A stretch of DNA of 64,000 nucleotides from Ptiloglossa arizonensis (taxonomy: Eukaryota; Arthropoda; Insecta; Hymenoptera; Colletidae): contig NC_135056.1 of the NCBI RefSeq assembly GCF_051014685.1, forward strand, positions 1,798,001-1,862,000. Reading direction: 5' to 3'. The translations under genes and the position numbers were made by a program. Below are positions 21,863-32,500 of the stretch, piece after piece (positions within the stretch are counted from its first letter, which is position 1; each line of letters opens with the position of its first letter). The notes under the pieces are model-generated. The model searched no databases. It was not told the origin of the DNA and saw only the letters and a program-made list of their open reading frames with translations.

Positions 21863-23653
21863 CAGTTACTGACAAAATTATTTATACATCGTAATCTGTT
21901 CAGTTTAAATAATAATAACTTTAATTATAGAAGGCTAATTGTCTATGAAAGGCACACAAGCAGTCAGGAAATTAACTTAGCTTTTAGAAAGTATGAATTT
22001 TATTATGATAATTGAAAATACAATAGACAAATCTCTAACGCCAAAGAAAGTAAAGAATTTGATGAGAAGAAAGTATTTATATAGAATGTTTTTTTTTTGT
22101 AAATCAATGATAATATTTATAGTAATTATTATAATATTTACATTATTTATAGTGATTAATATTTTGTAAGATATCCATTATTATCAATAATGGCTTGTCA
22201 ATTTACATTTCCTTCTATTTTTTGCTACTCTTCTTGAAAAATGTTTTTTAAATCATTTTTATTTGGAATTTTATATCTTTGTAAATAATGTTTCAATTCA
22301 TCCCATATATGTGCGATTGAATTATGTCCAGTGATTGCAGAGAAGTTTCCAAAATGTGAGATGTATTGTATAAAAGCTATTTTCTAATTAATTGTGACAT
22401 GGATTTGTTTCTTCACTACTCTTACAAAATACCCTGAATCTTTAAGTATATTTGATATTGTTTTTGGACAAATTTTGTTGCTAGTCCTTGCGTTTAATTC
22501 TGCTGCAATTTTAGGTGCATTTTCAAATGGACTGTCTTTCTTTAATGTTTTTTGTAATAAATCTTTCATACCTTTCAGTTAATTTACTCAGTCTTTCGAT
22601 TCAATGCATATTTACAATTACACAATAACATGATTCTTTACCATGTCACCAATTTTGCAAAGTGATTTCTCACTTTTCCATAAGTCAATTATGTTTCCTC
22701 TACTGTAATTTCTTTATTTTTAATTCTTTTATTGGCATATTTCCTCAATAGATGTCACTGTATAAATAATTTTTTCTCTCAGATTTTCTTACTTTATTCG
22801 GCATTTGAGATTTGTCTGTTGTATTTTTATTTAAGTCATAATAAAATTCATACTATCTAAAAGCTGAGTTAATTTCTTAACTGCTTATATACTTTTCATA
22901 ACTAATTAGCCTTCTATAAATAAAATTATTATTGTTTAAACTGAATGTATTGCCTTGTATAGATACTTTTTTTGGTAACTGTTAAGGCTCGTGGTCAGAT
23001 CTCACATAGATCTGTCGAGCATTGGGTGTTTGCACGAATGATGTGCCGTCTAATACCCTTCTCGAAGGACCACCTTCCCCAATGGAAGAACACAATACAC
23101 AAATGGAGTTGACAGTAAAGATGTAACTCGAAGGACCACTGTCCGATTCGAGGAGTTCTCAATGTTAGTGAAGAACTACGAAACCTTTGATGATTTGTAG
23201 ATGTAACGATTGAAGAAACTAACTCAAGGAATGTCACTCAGCGGAGACGTTACCTCGGTACACCCTACTACTCCCGAGTCAAGGGTGAGAGGCAACGCGC
23301 CACTGACCAATCGCGACGGGCCCAAGGCCTCATAGTGGCTGATGACGCCCGCTACAAGGGTTCGAAGGTGGGAGGCGTCGCGACGCCGAACAGGGTGTCC
23401 AAATCACACAGACCTGGACTGGAATTTCCCAACACGTGGAGACCCCACCGCGAGGCCAGGAGTACCCGTGTCCCTCGCGGAGCAGCGTTTATGACGGGCA
23501 ATTGCCAACATCTGTCCAGTGCCTCGGGCTGCACGTCGACAATTTCTATTATTGCCAACAGGCCCGGTTCGTAGACATTTCTACGATTTGCTAAAGAAAC
23601 CCGAAGCACATGGGCCCGCCATAAATCGCATCTGTAAGCCTCTACAGTAACTG
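21863..23653 (-). mobile_element. Tc1-like element with long TIRs, interrupted by a solo LTR
   Basis: The left end CAGTTACTGAC (21863) follows TA (21861-21862). The right end GTAACTG finishes at 23653 and is followed by TA (23654-23655). Imperfect inverted repeats of about 150-170 bp extend inward (21863-22030 against 22815-22979 plus 23652-23653). The interior minus strand encodes a deleted Tc1 transposase. Its HTH part reads SPFENAPKIAAELNARTS and NKICPKTISNILKDSGY (about 22550-22440), followed by the C-terminal part with SIAHIWDELKHYLQ (about 22318-22275) and IDNNGYLTKY (about 22190-22165). The middle of the DDE domain is missing. The right TIR is split by the solo LTR at 22980-23646. Confidence 0.85.
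22980..23646 (-). repeat. Solo LTR, BEL/Pao-related, 667 bp
   Basis: Begins TG (22980) and ends CCTCTACA (23646). It is flanked by a perfect 5-bp duplication GTAAC (22975-22979 and 23647-23651). Stretches such as GAGCATTG...GTTTGCACGA and CTCGAAGGACCACCTTCC near its start, and the same CCTCTACA end, match the LTRs of the BEL element at 28496-34968. It is shorter and clearly diverged, so it is an older or sister family member that lost its body by LTR-LTR recombination. The open frames inside it are LTR by-products. Strand is given as the orientation of the related full element. Confidence 0.88.
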
Positions 23654-23834
23654 TACATTATTGTTACTTTGTGATGGTCGGCATTTTTTTGTTCGCACAA
23701 CCGGTGAATCTAATGATGAAATTTACTTTATTTTTACGTGTTATTCGAGCTGGCAATAGTGATAACGAAGATGCCGGTCCAAGCACATTTTCAAAATAAC
23801 ATATTCTATTTCTATGTTATAAAGGAATGTTAGA

Positions 23835-24215
23835 TAATGTTTTACAATGACAATGATCCGAAACATTCATTAAGGACGGCTGTTGTACAATTGCCCCAAA
23901 GTTATTCACATATCAGCTCTATCGTCTGATTTGAATCTAATAGGTTGTTCAATAAGTTTTATTGTTCTACATTGAACAGTACTGTTTTATCGAACGACAA
24001 AACTTATTGAACAACCTAATAATCGAGAAAATATTTGACGTGAATTGAAATTACAAATGAATAAGCGTGAAATATCAGGCAAAGCAACAATACGGACAGT
24101 ATAAGAAAATATTAATTTAAGTTTATCAGAAAAGTTATTTTGATCTATTCTATGCCGATTACGAGTAGTTATACATAATAATAGTTACCTTACTAAACAT
24201 TAAACTAGTTTATAC
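23835..24215 (+). pseudogene. Tc1-like transposase C-terminal remnant
   Basis: The plus strand reads FYNDNDPKHSLRTAVVQL (about 23838-23892) and then SSDLNLI up to 23940. After a 74-bp insertion it continues NREN...RELKLQMNKREIS (about 24020-24075) and ends near IHNNSYLTKH (about 24170-24200). This follows the Tc1 order 'QQDNDPKH...SPDLNPIENLW.ELK...GY.TKY'. The break falls exactly in the DLNPIEN block. Confidence 0.7.
23943..24016. mobile_element. 74-bp mariner-type MITE with TA duplication
   Basis: GGTTGTTCAATAAGTTTT at the left (23943-23960) is exactly inverted at the right (23999-24016). The element is flanked by TA at 23941-23942 and 24017-24018. The middle is only about 38 bp. The ends resemble those of mariner elements (TTAGGTTG...). 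Removing it and one TA restores the reading order of the Tc1-like remnant around it, so it is the younger insertion. Confidence 0.85.
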
Positions 24216-24271
24216 AATTTTTTTTTTAAATTAAATTTTTTTTCTACTATGCAAATATATTTTATACTTTT

Positions 24272-26300
24272 ATGTACGATTTTGAATGCAAGGACGATTT
24301 AGCGTTGCTCGACTTGGAGAAGATGGCTCAGCTCGGGCGCACCGTCGCAAATATTTGCGATGCGGCGATGCTTGAGGTCACTGTTGAGGAGCTTGTTACG
24401 CTCATCCAAAGGCTCGCGGCGAAGAACACCGCCTCGGGGCCTAATGGTGTGCTTGGCTGGGTCTGGGTCTTGGTACAGGACGTTCTTGGAGATGGTCTCC
24501 GGCAGCTATTTGACCGCTGCCTGGAGACCGGGCGATTCCCCTCCACCTAGAAGGTGGCGCGAATGGTCCTCCTCCGGAAGGAAGGCCGGCCAGTGGACTC
24601 TCTGTCCGTGTACTGATCCATCTGTCTTCTTAATGATGCGGGCAAGTTGTTTGAAAGGGTGCTGGCGGCTTGTATCGCCGTGTCTGGCCCCTCTCGGCCT
24701 CGACCGTTTCTCAGGGTGGGGTTGTACTGGCAGTGTCGTTGGACATTGCCAATGCCTTTAATGCCCTACCCTGGGAGGCAATCAGACAGGGGCTCATGGA
24801 ACATCAAGTCCCCGCCTATCTAAGGGCAGTGATCAAGGACTACCTCCACGATAGGTGGATCGAGTGTCTGGGCTGGTACGCTATGAAGCGTAGAGAGATG
24901 TACTCCAGCGTTCCGCAGAAGTCCGTACTGGGGCCTCTGCTATAGAACTTTGGGTACGACATGGTTCTGCGGGCCGTGGACCTCCCCGATGGCGTCAGCC
25001 TAACGTGTTACGCGGATGACACGTTGGTGCTCTGGCCGTCGGAGAGGACTGGAGGAGAGCCATTCAGCGGGCCGAGGATGGTGCCCGGCGCGTTGTCGAC
25101 CGGATCAGAAAAATAGGTCTGGAGATGGTTCTCCATAAAATCTAGGTGCGATCCATGCACCTCGGGGACAGCCACTCCCCCCCCCCCCCCCCCCCTGATC
25201 CGGATAGGAGAGGCCGTTGTCGAAGTGACATCCCAGATGAGGTACCTGGGGCTGATTCTCAACAGCCACTAGCAGGTTGAGTGCCATTTCCGATCCCTAA
25301 TCACGCGGTTGAAGAGAATAGTCGGCTATCTGGGCCGGCTCCTCTCCAACCTGCGGGGCCCGAATGACTGGGTACACCGCTTCTATGCGGGCATGGTCCA
25401 TTCAGTAGCCTTGTATAGGGTCCCCGTATGGGCGGGCGACCTAACTGCTTCCCGGCGTAGTCAGACCCCTTTCTACGAAAATCACTGCGAGTCCCGTGAC
25501 TGGGGGATGGTTCTGGCGGGACAGAAGGTGGACGCCCTCAGACGCCAGGCCCGGCAATCTATGCTGCTGCGATAGCAGCAGCGGCTGGCCAAACTGGTGT
25601 TCGGTCAGCAAACTGTCGGGGCTATCTGATCACTCCCGTTGGAGTGGCTGTGTAGAGGCTACACCTGGGCGGGTAATCGTCGTGTCCTGGTCGACATGAT
25701 TGGGGCGCGTCTCTCGCTACCGAGTTTGGCTCTTACCACGCAGCGAGAGAAAGTGGAAGGCCGTCGCCTCCTTCTGCGAAACCGTACTTTTAGAGAAAGA
25801 GGTCGCGAAACGGAGGCGAGAGCGGCTCGTGTGGGCTCTAATAGGTCCCCTAAGCGTGGCAGGTGGAGGCTCACCTGGGGAGAGGGTACCTCTTACATCC
25901 CCGAGAGCGGACACAAGATAAACGCCGCGCCGATGGCTCGGTACCGCCTTGCGTCTCCATGCCGTTGGACGCGGCTACGGAAGTCGCAAGCGGTCATGAG
26001 ATTGCGGTTCACGGCGTCCAGGCACTGAGAAAAATTGGGGTGGCCAACTTTTCGCCCCCCCCCCCCCCCCCCTAACGGAAATTGGAGTGGACGCGGCGAT
26101 CGTGTTGCACGCGGAGCCACCGGAAGACTTCATGCGATTCGATTCCCAGTGGCCTCCCGATAACGTGCGAGGATAGTCACCGTGGTAGGGTTTAGTGGAT
26201 AAGTCCCGCATGCGGGGAATTCCACATTTCCCCCGGCCCCTCGACAAGGGATCGAGGGAGTCTTCCAAAGATTTCCCAACAAAAAAAAAGAGGATTTAAC
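24272..26300 (+). mobile_element. R1-like LINE, 5'-truncated, inactive (copy a)
   Basis: GC-rich plus-strand remnant of a reverse transcriptase in shifting frames. Finger-region sequence is AKNTASGPNGVLG and FDRCLETGRFPST (about 24415-24550). After a frame change come SLDIANAFNALPWEAI and AYLRAVIKDYLHDRWIE (24735-24865), VPQKSVLGPLL (about 24910), and the catalytic box CYADDTLVLW (about 25010-25035). It is interrupted by in-frame stops and by a C-homopolymer at 25177-25195. The 3' part, 25640-26290, is shared with copy b and ends in an A-rich tail at about 26280-26290. Sequence order and wording match the R1 clade. A second C run lies at 26055-26072. Confidence 0.78.
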
Positions 26301-26711
26301 GTATGATGTAGTCATCATCTTTTTTCTCAATAAAGATTAATGTTTAATATTTTACTTTTTGTGTGAATAATTTCTAGTGAGTAAATATTAGTCTATAGAA
26401 TAATAAGTGTTTTTCAATCAAATTCCTTATCCTGTTATTGTACCACTTCTTACGATGCGACTTGTACGATTATTCTTATGAATGACTGTACATTCTACAG
26501 GTGCAACAATCAACTGTCATTCTCTGTATTAATATAGTCGTTAACTGTTAGGCAACCGCCTACGGCCTACAGAAACGAGGTAGGCTTCCATATCTATAGG
26601 GTGCTTACGTAATTTTGTATTACGTGTTAAGGAGGCCACATACATGTAAATGGATAAAAAAAATCGATTTTCAAAACTGTTTTTTTTTTTTATTGTATGA
26701 TATTTTAACTT
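26301..26711. other. Intergenic, nothing recognised
   Basis: AT-rich sequence between the R1-like LINE tail and the ribozyme-bearing composite element. No gene or repeat boundary was recognised. Confidence 0.4.
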
Positions 26712-26774
26712 TGGGGCGCTTAAATTGAAGAGTGTGGAGGTAAAGGAAAGGAAAGCGAGGGAAAAGGAAGGGAA

Positions 26775-26843
26775 GGCGTTTCATCCCGGGCCTGCTAGTG
26801 GACTCGTCAGTAAGGCATCCTAGCAGACCCTGCCTTATACGCC
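26775..26843 (-). ncRNA. Type III hammerhead ribozyme, third copy
   Basis: Minus-strand match to the LTR ribozymes with the core fully kept. Stem III GGCG (26843-26840) pairs with CGCC (26778-26775), here without the G-U of the other copies. The cleavage site is GUA, between 26838 and 26837. Stem I is UAAGGCA/UGCCUUA, with core boxes CUGACGA and GAAA. Loop 1 differs by one base (GGGUCUGC for GGGCCUGC), which turns a G-C into a U-G contact with loop 2 and so keeps the loop-loop complementarity. Preservation outside an intact two-LTR element suggests it moved recently or is under constraint. Confidence 0.85.
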
Positions 26844-27373
26844 GGTACATTGGGAGATCGGTAAGGGACATTGATTGTCTAGCAGCTTCCCGGGCGCCAA
26901 GTGCGCAAGCTGTGTCGTACCAAGGCTTTCGCCTAAACCGAACGGTGTTGGAGCTAGCTTGCAACCGCTGCCAACGGTTACGCACGTAGGTGTTTTGTGC
27001 GGCGAGCATGGAAAAACCCTCCTTCACCGCTCAAGGATCATAAGGAGAGTAGATTGTCCCGTTGGGGAGGTGATCCACTTCGCCGTTTGGCAATTAATTA
27101 CTGTGCAAGCACAGCAATCAACGGCGAAACGTTACCAGCGGGAGCCCCGAGGAGGCGAGATCACTAGCTCGAAGCTCAGTCTCGTACGGGCTCGCGGATC
27201 TCTCAGTGAGTGTTTGACGTCGGGTGCCGTAGCATCCGGTGTTTCCCGTCATGGCACACTTCTTCCTGATGGAAGCAGTGCCCGTGATATCATGTACGGG
27301 TGCTGTTCTGTGTTGTAAGAAGGCTGATTTTATGGTCTTATTTCTATTTTTCTTTTGGTTTCAGTCGTTGTAC

Positions 27374-27829
27374 TTACCTTGTCTCTCGAGATCTCATTGC
27401 CATGGCTGCGAAAGTGTGCAATAGGGGATATGTGTTCTTACGTGTCAGTTCCGGTAGTGTGCAGGGCCATTGGATGTTGGCTCGTGTGACTTTTTCTCTG
27501 AGTGCTTTTCGTTCTTCGTCGTGGTTGGGGCAGTGGAAAATGATGTGTTTTATGGTGTCTCCTTGGCCACAGCTGCATATGTCGTTGTCGGAGATGCCAA
27601 GTTTATGTAGTTTTTCCTTTATCTTACCGTGTCCTGTCAGGAGTTGCATGGTATAAAAGTTTGGGTTGATCCATGTTGCCTTTATTCTTTGCTCTACATT
27701 GTCGAAGAACTCGAATATATTTCTTCCTTTAGTTGTGTGTGTCCAGTTCGTCTGCCATGTATCAATGGTTTGCGTTTTTATTTGTACTTTTATCTGCTTG
27801 ATTCTTATTTCATCCGGTTCGCCTTCCAA
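27374..27829 (-). pseudogene. LINE ORF2 C-terminal fragment (zinc-knuckle tail)
   Basis: A 151-codon open frame preceded upstream (to about 27955) by TLLAGVTPIELLLTERKAFY, another typical post-RT segment. It contains NFYTMQLLTGHGKIKEKLHK, LGISDNDICSCGQGDTIKHI and FHCPNH, the usual end of R1/Jockey-type ORF2 proteins. There is no catalytic RT part. It sits inside the composite element at 26712-27997. Confidence 0.65.
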
Positions 27830-28109
27830 TGGTGTGAAGTGGAGTTGTCCTATTTTGAATTCTTCGTTGTTTCTGAGGTGATAGAATGCTTTCCTTTCAG
27901 TGAGGAGTAGTTCTATTGGGGTGACTCCTGCGAGCAGGGTAAGGGTATCCGTTGATACGGTTTTCTTCTGGTGGCAAGCGTGGGTAGCGCCGCCACAAAA
28001 CTATATACAGTTCAAATTTTATTGAATAATTCGTAAAATAGACGAAGTTATAGCCTATCTCATCGGACGCTCATCTTCACACTCCAATCGAATTCTCTGC
28101 GTCGTATAA

Positions 28110-28495
28110 TTAAGGCATTCAAATAAACGAAAAAGACTCATATTCAAAAACGTGTGGTTATAAGACTTTGACCATGTGTTAAAAAAAAAAAATGGTCTCG
28201 ATGGTCACAATAAATTAACTGGGAAAACAATAGCTAAATTATGTATTCTGATTTGGCTATAGGAAGAAATTGTGACTCTGTTGAAAAAATAAAAAACACA
28301 ATTTGGGCCACATTTTATCACCGCAGTTCAACGGATGGAAATCCTTAACACACATTCTGTCCTGAAGGCGTTGACTCGTGGTGCACTTGACAGAAAGGTA
28401 AAGCAGTGGAGGCTATAAGTACCCATAAGCATGATACAAAAAAGACACTTCCTTCCGAGGTTCTAGCGGTAAGAAAACCTATATATGAAGATCTG
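28110..28495 (+). pseudogene. Mutator-like transposase remnant, left half (split by BEL)
   Basis: In shifting plus-strand frames this reads an HIQKRVV start, then IKNTIWATFYHRSSTDGNP (about 28288-28345), HTFCPEGVDSWC (28349-28385) and KPIYEDL just before 28495. These are landmark blocks of the arthropod Mutator-like family ('HVQKR', 'IWA..YH..ST....H..CP.G..SWC', 'KPIYEDLS'). The frame is broken by BEL insertion after the ATCTG target and resumes at 34974. Earlier stops show it was already decayed when hit. Confidence 0.7.
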
Positions 28496-29451
28496 TGTAG
28501 CTGCTCGTGGTAGATCTCGAGGATCTTTCGAGCATTGAATGTGTTTGCACGATGGGTGCCGACTATAGATGACTCGAAGGACCACCTTCCCGTTGGAAGG
28601 ACTAACTGTTGTTGATCGTTGTCCACTAGGCTGGACCGATGGAGGTTGTAATGCCGCCTTCGAGGTCTCCGCCGCTTGCTGCTCTCACGTCCAGGGGGGT
28701 GTTGAGCGTTGTCCTCACACACGGCGCCTCACTGGATGCACAAGTCGGCTGCCGAACTTCCTCGAAGGTCCAAGATTCCGTGGAGGCTCGAGGGATTGCT
28801 GGTAATTCCCTCGAGGAGTGCAAGTTCTTTGTGGGAACTAACGCCGGAAGCTTCACACGTCAATCCGTGCGTTCAGGCCAAAACTCTAACCGTGATCTCT
28901 TAGCTGTACTCTGTACGCCTTGGTTGTAAGCCCTTGGCGATACTCTGTACACTCTAGTCGTCGACCCTTGGTTCTATTGTCTTGGTGGTATTCTGTGCAA
29001 CTAATCTAAGATTTCTTGGGTCAGTGCAAACGTCGCCTCGGTTCGCCCTACTCCCTTGAATTAAGGGTGGGTGGCGACGAATGCCTGACCAATTACGACG
29101 GGTCCTAGTCCCGCCGAATCTAGGACATGCCCATCGCTATGGGGCTTAGGTGGGGGCGTCGCGACGTAGACAGGGTGTCCAAACCCCCGCAGGCCTGGGC
29201 TAAATTTTCCAGCATCTTGAATGATGCAACAAACGGCGCTAGGGCCTCGCGTGCCAGGCGATGCGGAGGGTCCCTGTCTAAGTGCCTGCAGTGGTTTATG
29301 ACGGGAAATAGCTATCACTGGCTCCGTGCCTCGAGTCGAACAACAAATAAACGGACCCTCGGTGACAGGCCCGTGCCGTAGCCATGTGGACAATTTCTCT
29401 AACAAACTCGAAGCACGGTCCCGCCATAAAACGCAGCTGCAATCCTCTACA
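28496..29451 (-). repeat. 3' LTR of BEL element, 956 bp
   Basis: TG...CA termini. Pairs with 34013-34968 at an exact offset of 5517 bp. Open frames at 28345-28929 and 29061-29405 occur identically in the other LTR and are not genes. Just outside it inward, the minus strand is purine-rich (AAGGTGGGCGG, about 29464-29454), a candidate polypurine tract. Confidence 0.92.
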
Positions 29452-29549
29452 TACCGCCCACCTTGAACTACTCGAGTTCAACTAAATCAAAATAACCTTA
29501 TGCTATATCGCCTATTAATTAACGTTGCTAAACGACTAAAATACAGTTT

Positions 29550-32500
29550 TTAAACACACGCATCGCGATCAATTGACTGCGCATGCTCCTTTTCACTTGA
29601 CTGCGACTGAAGTCTCTTCTTCCTGCACGTTAGTTCCGTGCCGAAATATCGCTCCTGCGTGGCGAGGATAATTCGGCGCTCAGCCGCTACAAGTTCGTCC
29701 ACGGCAAGCGGGCACGGAAGACTTCCCGGTTTTCCGGTGTCGCGTTGACGTCGCGCACCCTTACAAAATCTAAAGACATATGCTAGGACCCGACAGAGCT
29801 TGTCGAGGCACGAGTAGCGCGTAGCTAGCCCCAGCACCACGGATTCGCAACCGACCGTCGTCGCTAATTGCAAGATTTGCGGTGCCCTTGCCTCCGGAAC
29901 CTCTATCACGGGTGGATCACAATGTGGCCATTTTTCGCTGTCCAACGATAGCCATGTTGGGCCGTGCCACCACAGTCGGTCGCTCTTGAGAGCGGCCGAG
30001 TCGGCACCGCGTGATAAGATGTCTGCCGGGTTGTCGCCGGATGCGACATGTGACCATACTTCTGGTCCGGTTAACTCCTGTATTTCTGATACACGATTGG
30101 CTACAAATGTCTTCCATCGCCTTGATCTCTCACGAATCCATGCCAAAACGATCTGGCTGTCGGTCCAACAATAGTCGCGACACGATTTGAGGCGTAGGGC
30201 CTCCCTAACCTTTTCTAATAGCCGCGCTAGCAGTACGGCACCGCACAATTCAAGCCTCGGCAGGCTTATTGCCTTTAAGGGAGCTACCCGTGATTTCGCG
30301 CACACCAAACGAGAGACCCACCGTCCCTGTTGCGTTCGCGAACGCAGGTAGATGGCCGCGCCGTATGCCCGTTCCGACGCGTCGGAGAACCCGTGCAACT
30401 CGACGCCCAGGCTGGAGGACGGCACGCGCCGCGGGACACGCAACGTGGAGATTTCCCGTATCTCTTCTCGGAACCGGCCCCATTGGGATTGAAGCTCTTG
30501 TGGGAGGCTTTCGTCCCATCCTACCTTGGCCGCCCAGAGTCCCTGCATGAATATTTTTGCCCTAACTATCAAGGGTCCGACGAGTCCCAACGGGTCAAAA
30601 ATCTGGGCAAGTTCCGCGAGGACGTGGCGTTTTGTAATTCGAGGGAATATTTGATAATTGCTGCTATATCCTAGCTCGTCGGTGGCTATGGACCATAGCA
30701 AACCCAAGGTCTTCGGTTCCATATCAACCGACCTAAATTCCAGCTGATCTGTTCCACCACCGTGGTGGCTTATTGCTCTGGGGTCGTTGCTTGCCCATTT
30801 CCGTAACGGGAAACCGGCACTAGCCAAGACCCTTGTCAGGGATTCGCGTAGCTCCGCGACCTGCTGCACCGTCTCGCACCCGGTCAGCAGGTCATCAACA
30901 TAAAAATCATGCAGGATCGCCTTGCTGGCTGAGGGGAATGACCGCGCGCACTCCCGGCCTACCTGCTGTAGGACACGGGTTGCTAAGTACGAAGCGGAGG
31001 CGGTACCATACGTCACCGTATTTAACGCGTACGCGCCGATGCCCTCGTCCTCGCTGAACCGCCAGAGGATTCTTTGGTAACGTCGGTCCTCTTCCCGAAT
31101 CGCGACCTGCCGGTACATCTTGGCAATGTCTGCCGAGAGGACGATTGGGTGCTTGCGGAACCGAACCAAAATTCCAAACAGGTCGTCCTGCACCTGCGGC
31201 CCCACAAATTGAGCGTCGTTGAGTGATACGCCGGTGGTGGTCCTTGCGGACCCATCGAATACGACGCGGAGTTTTGTACTCGAGCTGGTGCCCTTCAGTA
31301 CCGCGTGGTGGGGCAAGTAGAAACTTGCTTCGCGTTCGTTCGCGGATTTCGCGTCCAGCTTCGACATGTGCCCTAACTCTACGTACTCCCGCATGAAATC
31401 CTTGTATTCTCTTCCTAACTCGGGATTTTTCTTGAATCGCCTTTCCAGATTCAGAAATCGTCGTTCTGCCTGAGCGCGAGACCCACCGAGCTCCCCGACT
31501 CGCTCATTAAACGGTATCGCGACCACGAACCGGCCATTTTCATCGCGCGTCGCGTTCTCCCGAAAATGCTTCTCGCACGGATCTCTGCCGTTCGCGCGCC
31601 CGACGTTGCCGACCTCCTCCACCTCCCAGAAACGCGAGACCGCTGCTTCTAAGCTTGCATTCGTACTCGCGTGGAATCCGGACGCAAACCTGACCTTGCC
31701 CTTCAGAGCGGGCCACTGTAGGCTCCCACCTAACACCCACCCGAGTCGTGTCTTTTGCCACAGAAGGTGGCTGGTTCCCACCCTTACCTGGCCGACACAC
31801 AGGAGCTCCCAGAATAGGCCGGCGCCTATAAGTAGATCTACGTTCCCCGGGACTCCGAACTCTGGGTCAGCGGGCGTTATTCCGGAAGGTGTAGGAATGT
31901 TGGCCCTTTCCAACGGCATGTTGGGAAGCCTCTCGGTGATTGCTTCCATTACCAGGCACCCCAAGTTCGCCTTGAAGTTTCCGTTGCTGGATTCCAACCG
32001 CACCTGGGTGGTTGCGCGGATGGTGCTTTTGACGCGCCCCAGAGCACCCACCGTGTATTCGAACGCCCGACACGGCAGGCCGGCCCGCTTGCAAAACCCC
32101 TTGCTCACGAAATTCGCTTGCGAACCTGAATCTAACAAAGCGCGACATTTGTACCTGTTCCCTCCCTTCCCTATGACGACGACGACCGCCGTGGAAAGGA
32201 CGGTGTAACGGGTACAGGGTTGTGCCGCGCTTAAATTATGGAACGCCACGGTGGGGGGTTCCGATTTCACCTCACGTTCCTCGAGATCTGATTCCTCCCT
32301 ATGTAACAAGGTGTGGTGCTTGCCATTGCACCTTGAGCACGTTCTTCGTGTGCACGCTTTGACTCCATGACCGGGAGCCAAACAGTTGTAACACACCCGT
32401 GCCTGTTTTACTACTGCATGTCGTTCAGAAACGGACATGGCTTTCCACTTTGAGCAATTATTCAAGAAGTGATCACCAGTGCACACTACGCATTTTCTGG

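Larger units (their letters stand above)
26712..27997 (-). mobile_element. Composite element: retrozyme LTR pieces around a LINE fragment
   Basis: On the minus strand the first about 34 bases (27997-27964) match the start of the ribozyme LTR (TGTGGCGGCRCTACCCACGC). The last about 160 bases (26870-26712) match its second half, including the hammerhead and the GCGCCCCA end. Between them are about 1.1 kb unrelated to the 5736-6754 element. That insert includes a 151-codon frame (27829-27374) with a LINE-type RNase H/zinc tail: LLTGHGKIKEKLHKLG, then CSCGQ and HIIFHCPNH (a C-x1-C...H...C pattern). So either a LINE fragment replaced about 55 bases of a solo LTR, or this family carries a captured LINE 3' end. 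Confidence 0.6.

Noticed and set aside
24360..24761. 133-codon frame in the R1-like LINE
   Set aside because: An alternative frame of the LINE ORF; the RT motifs lie in the other frames.
28345..28929. Pairs of identical 60-130-codon frames at 28.3-29.4 kb and 33.9-35.0 kb
   Set aside because: They are LTR sequence duplicated by the retroelement, not genes.
31606..32208. Long plus-strand open frame (200 codons) and several others opposite the BEL polyprotein
   Set aside because: Antisense shadows of the intact 1318-codon gag-pol frame in GC-rich DNA; no domain or start context of their own.
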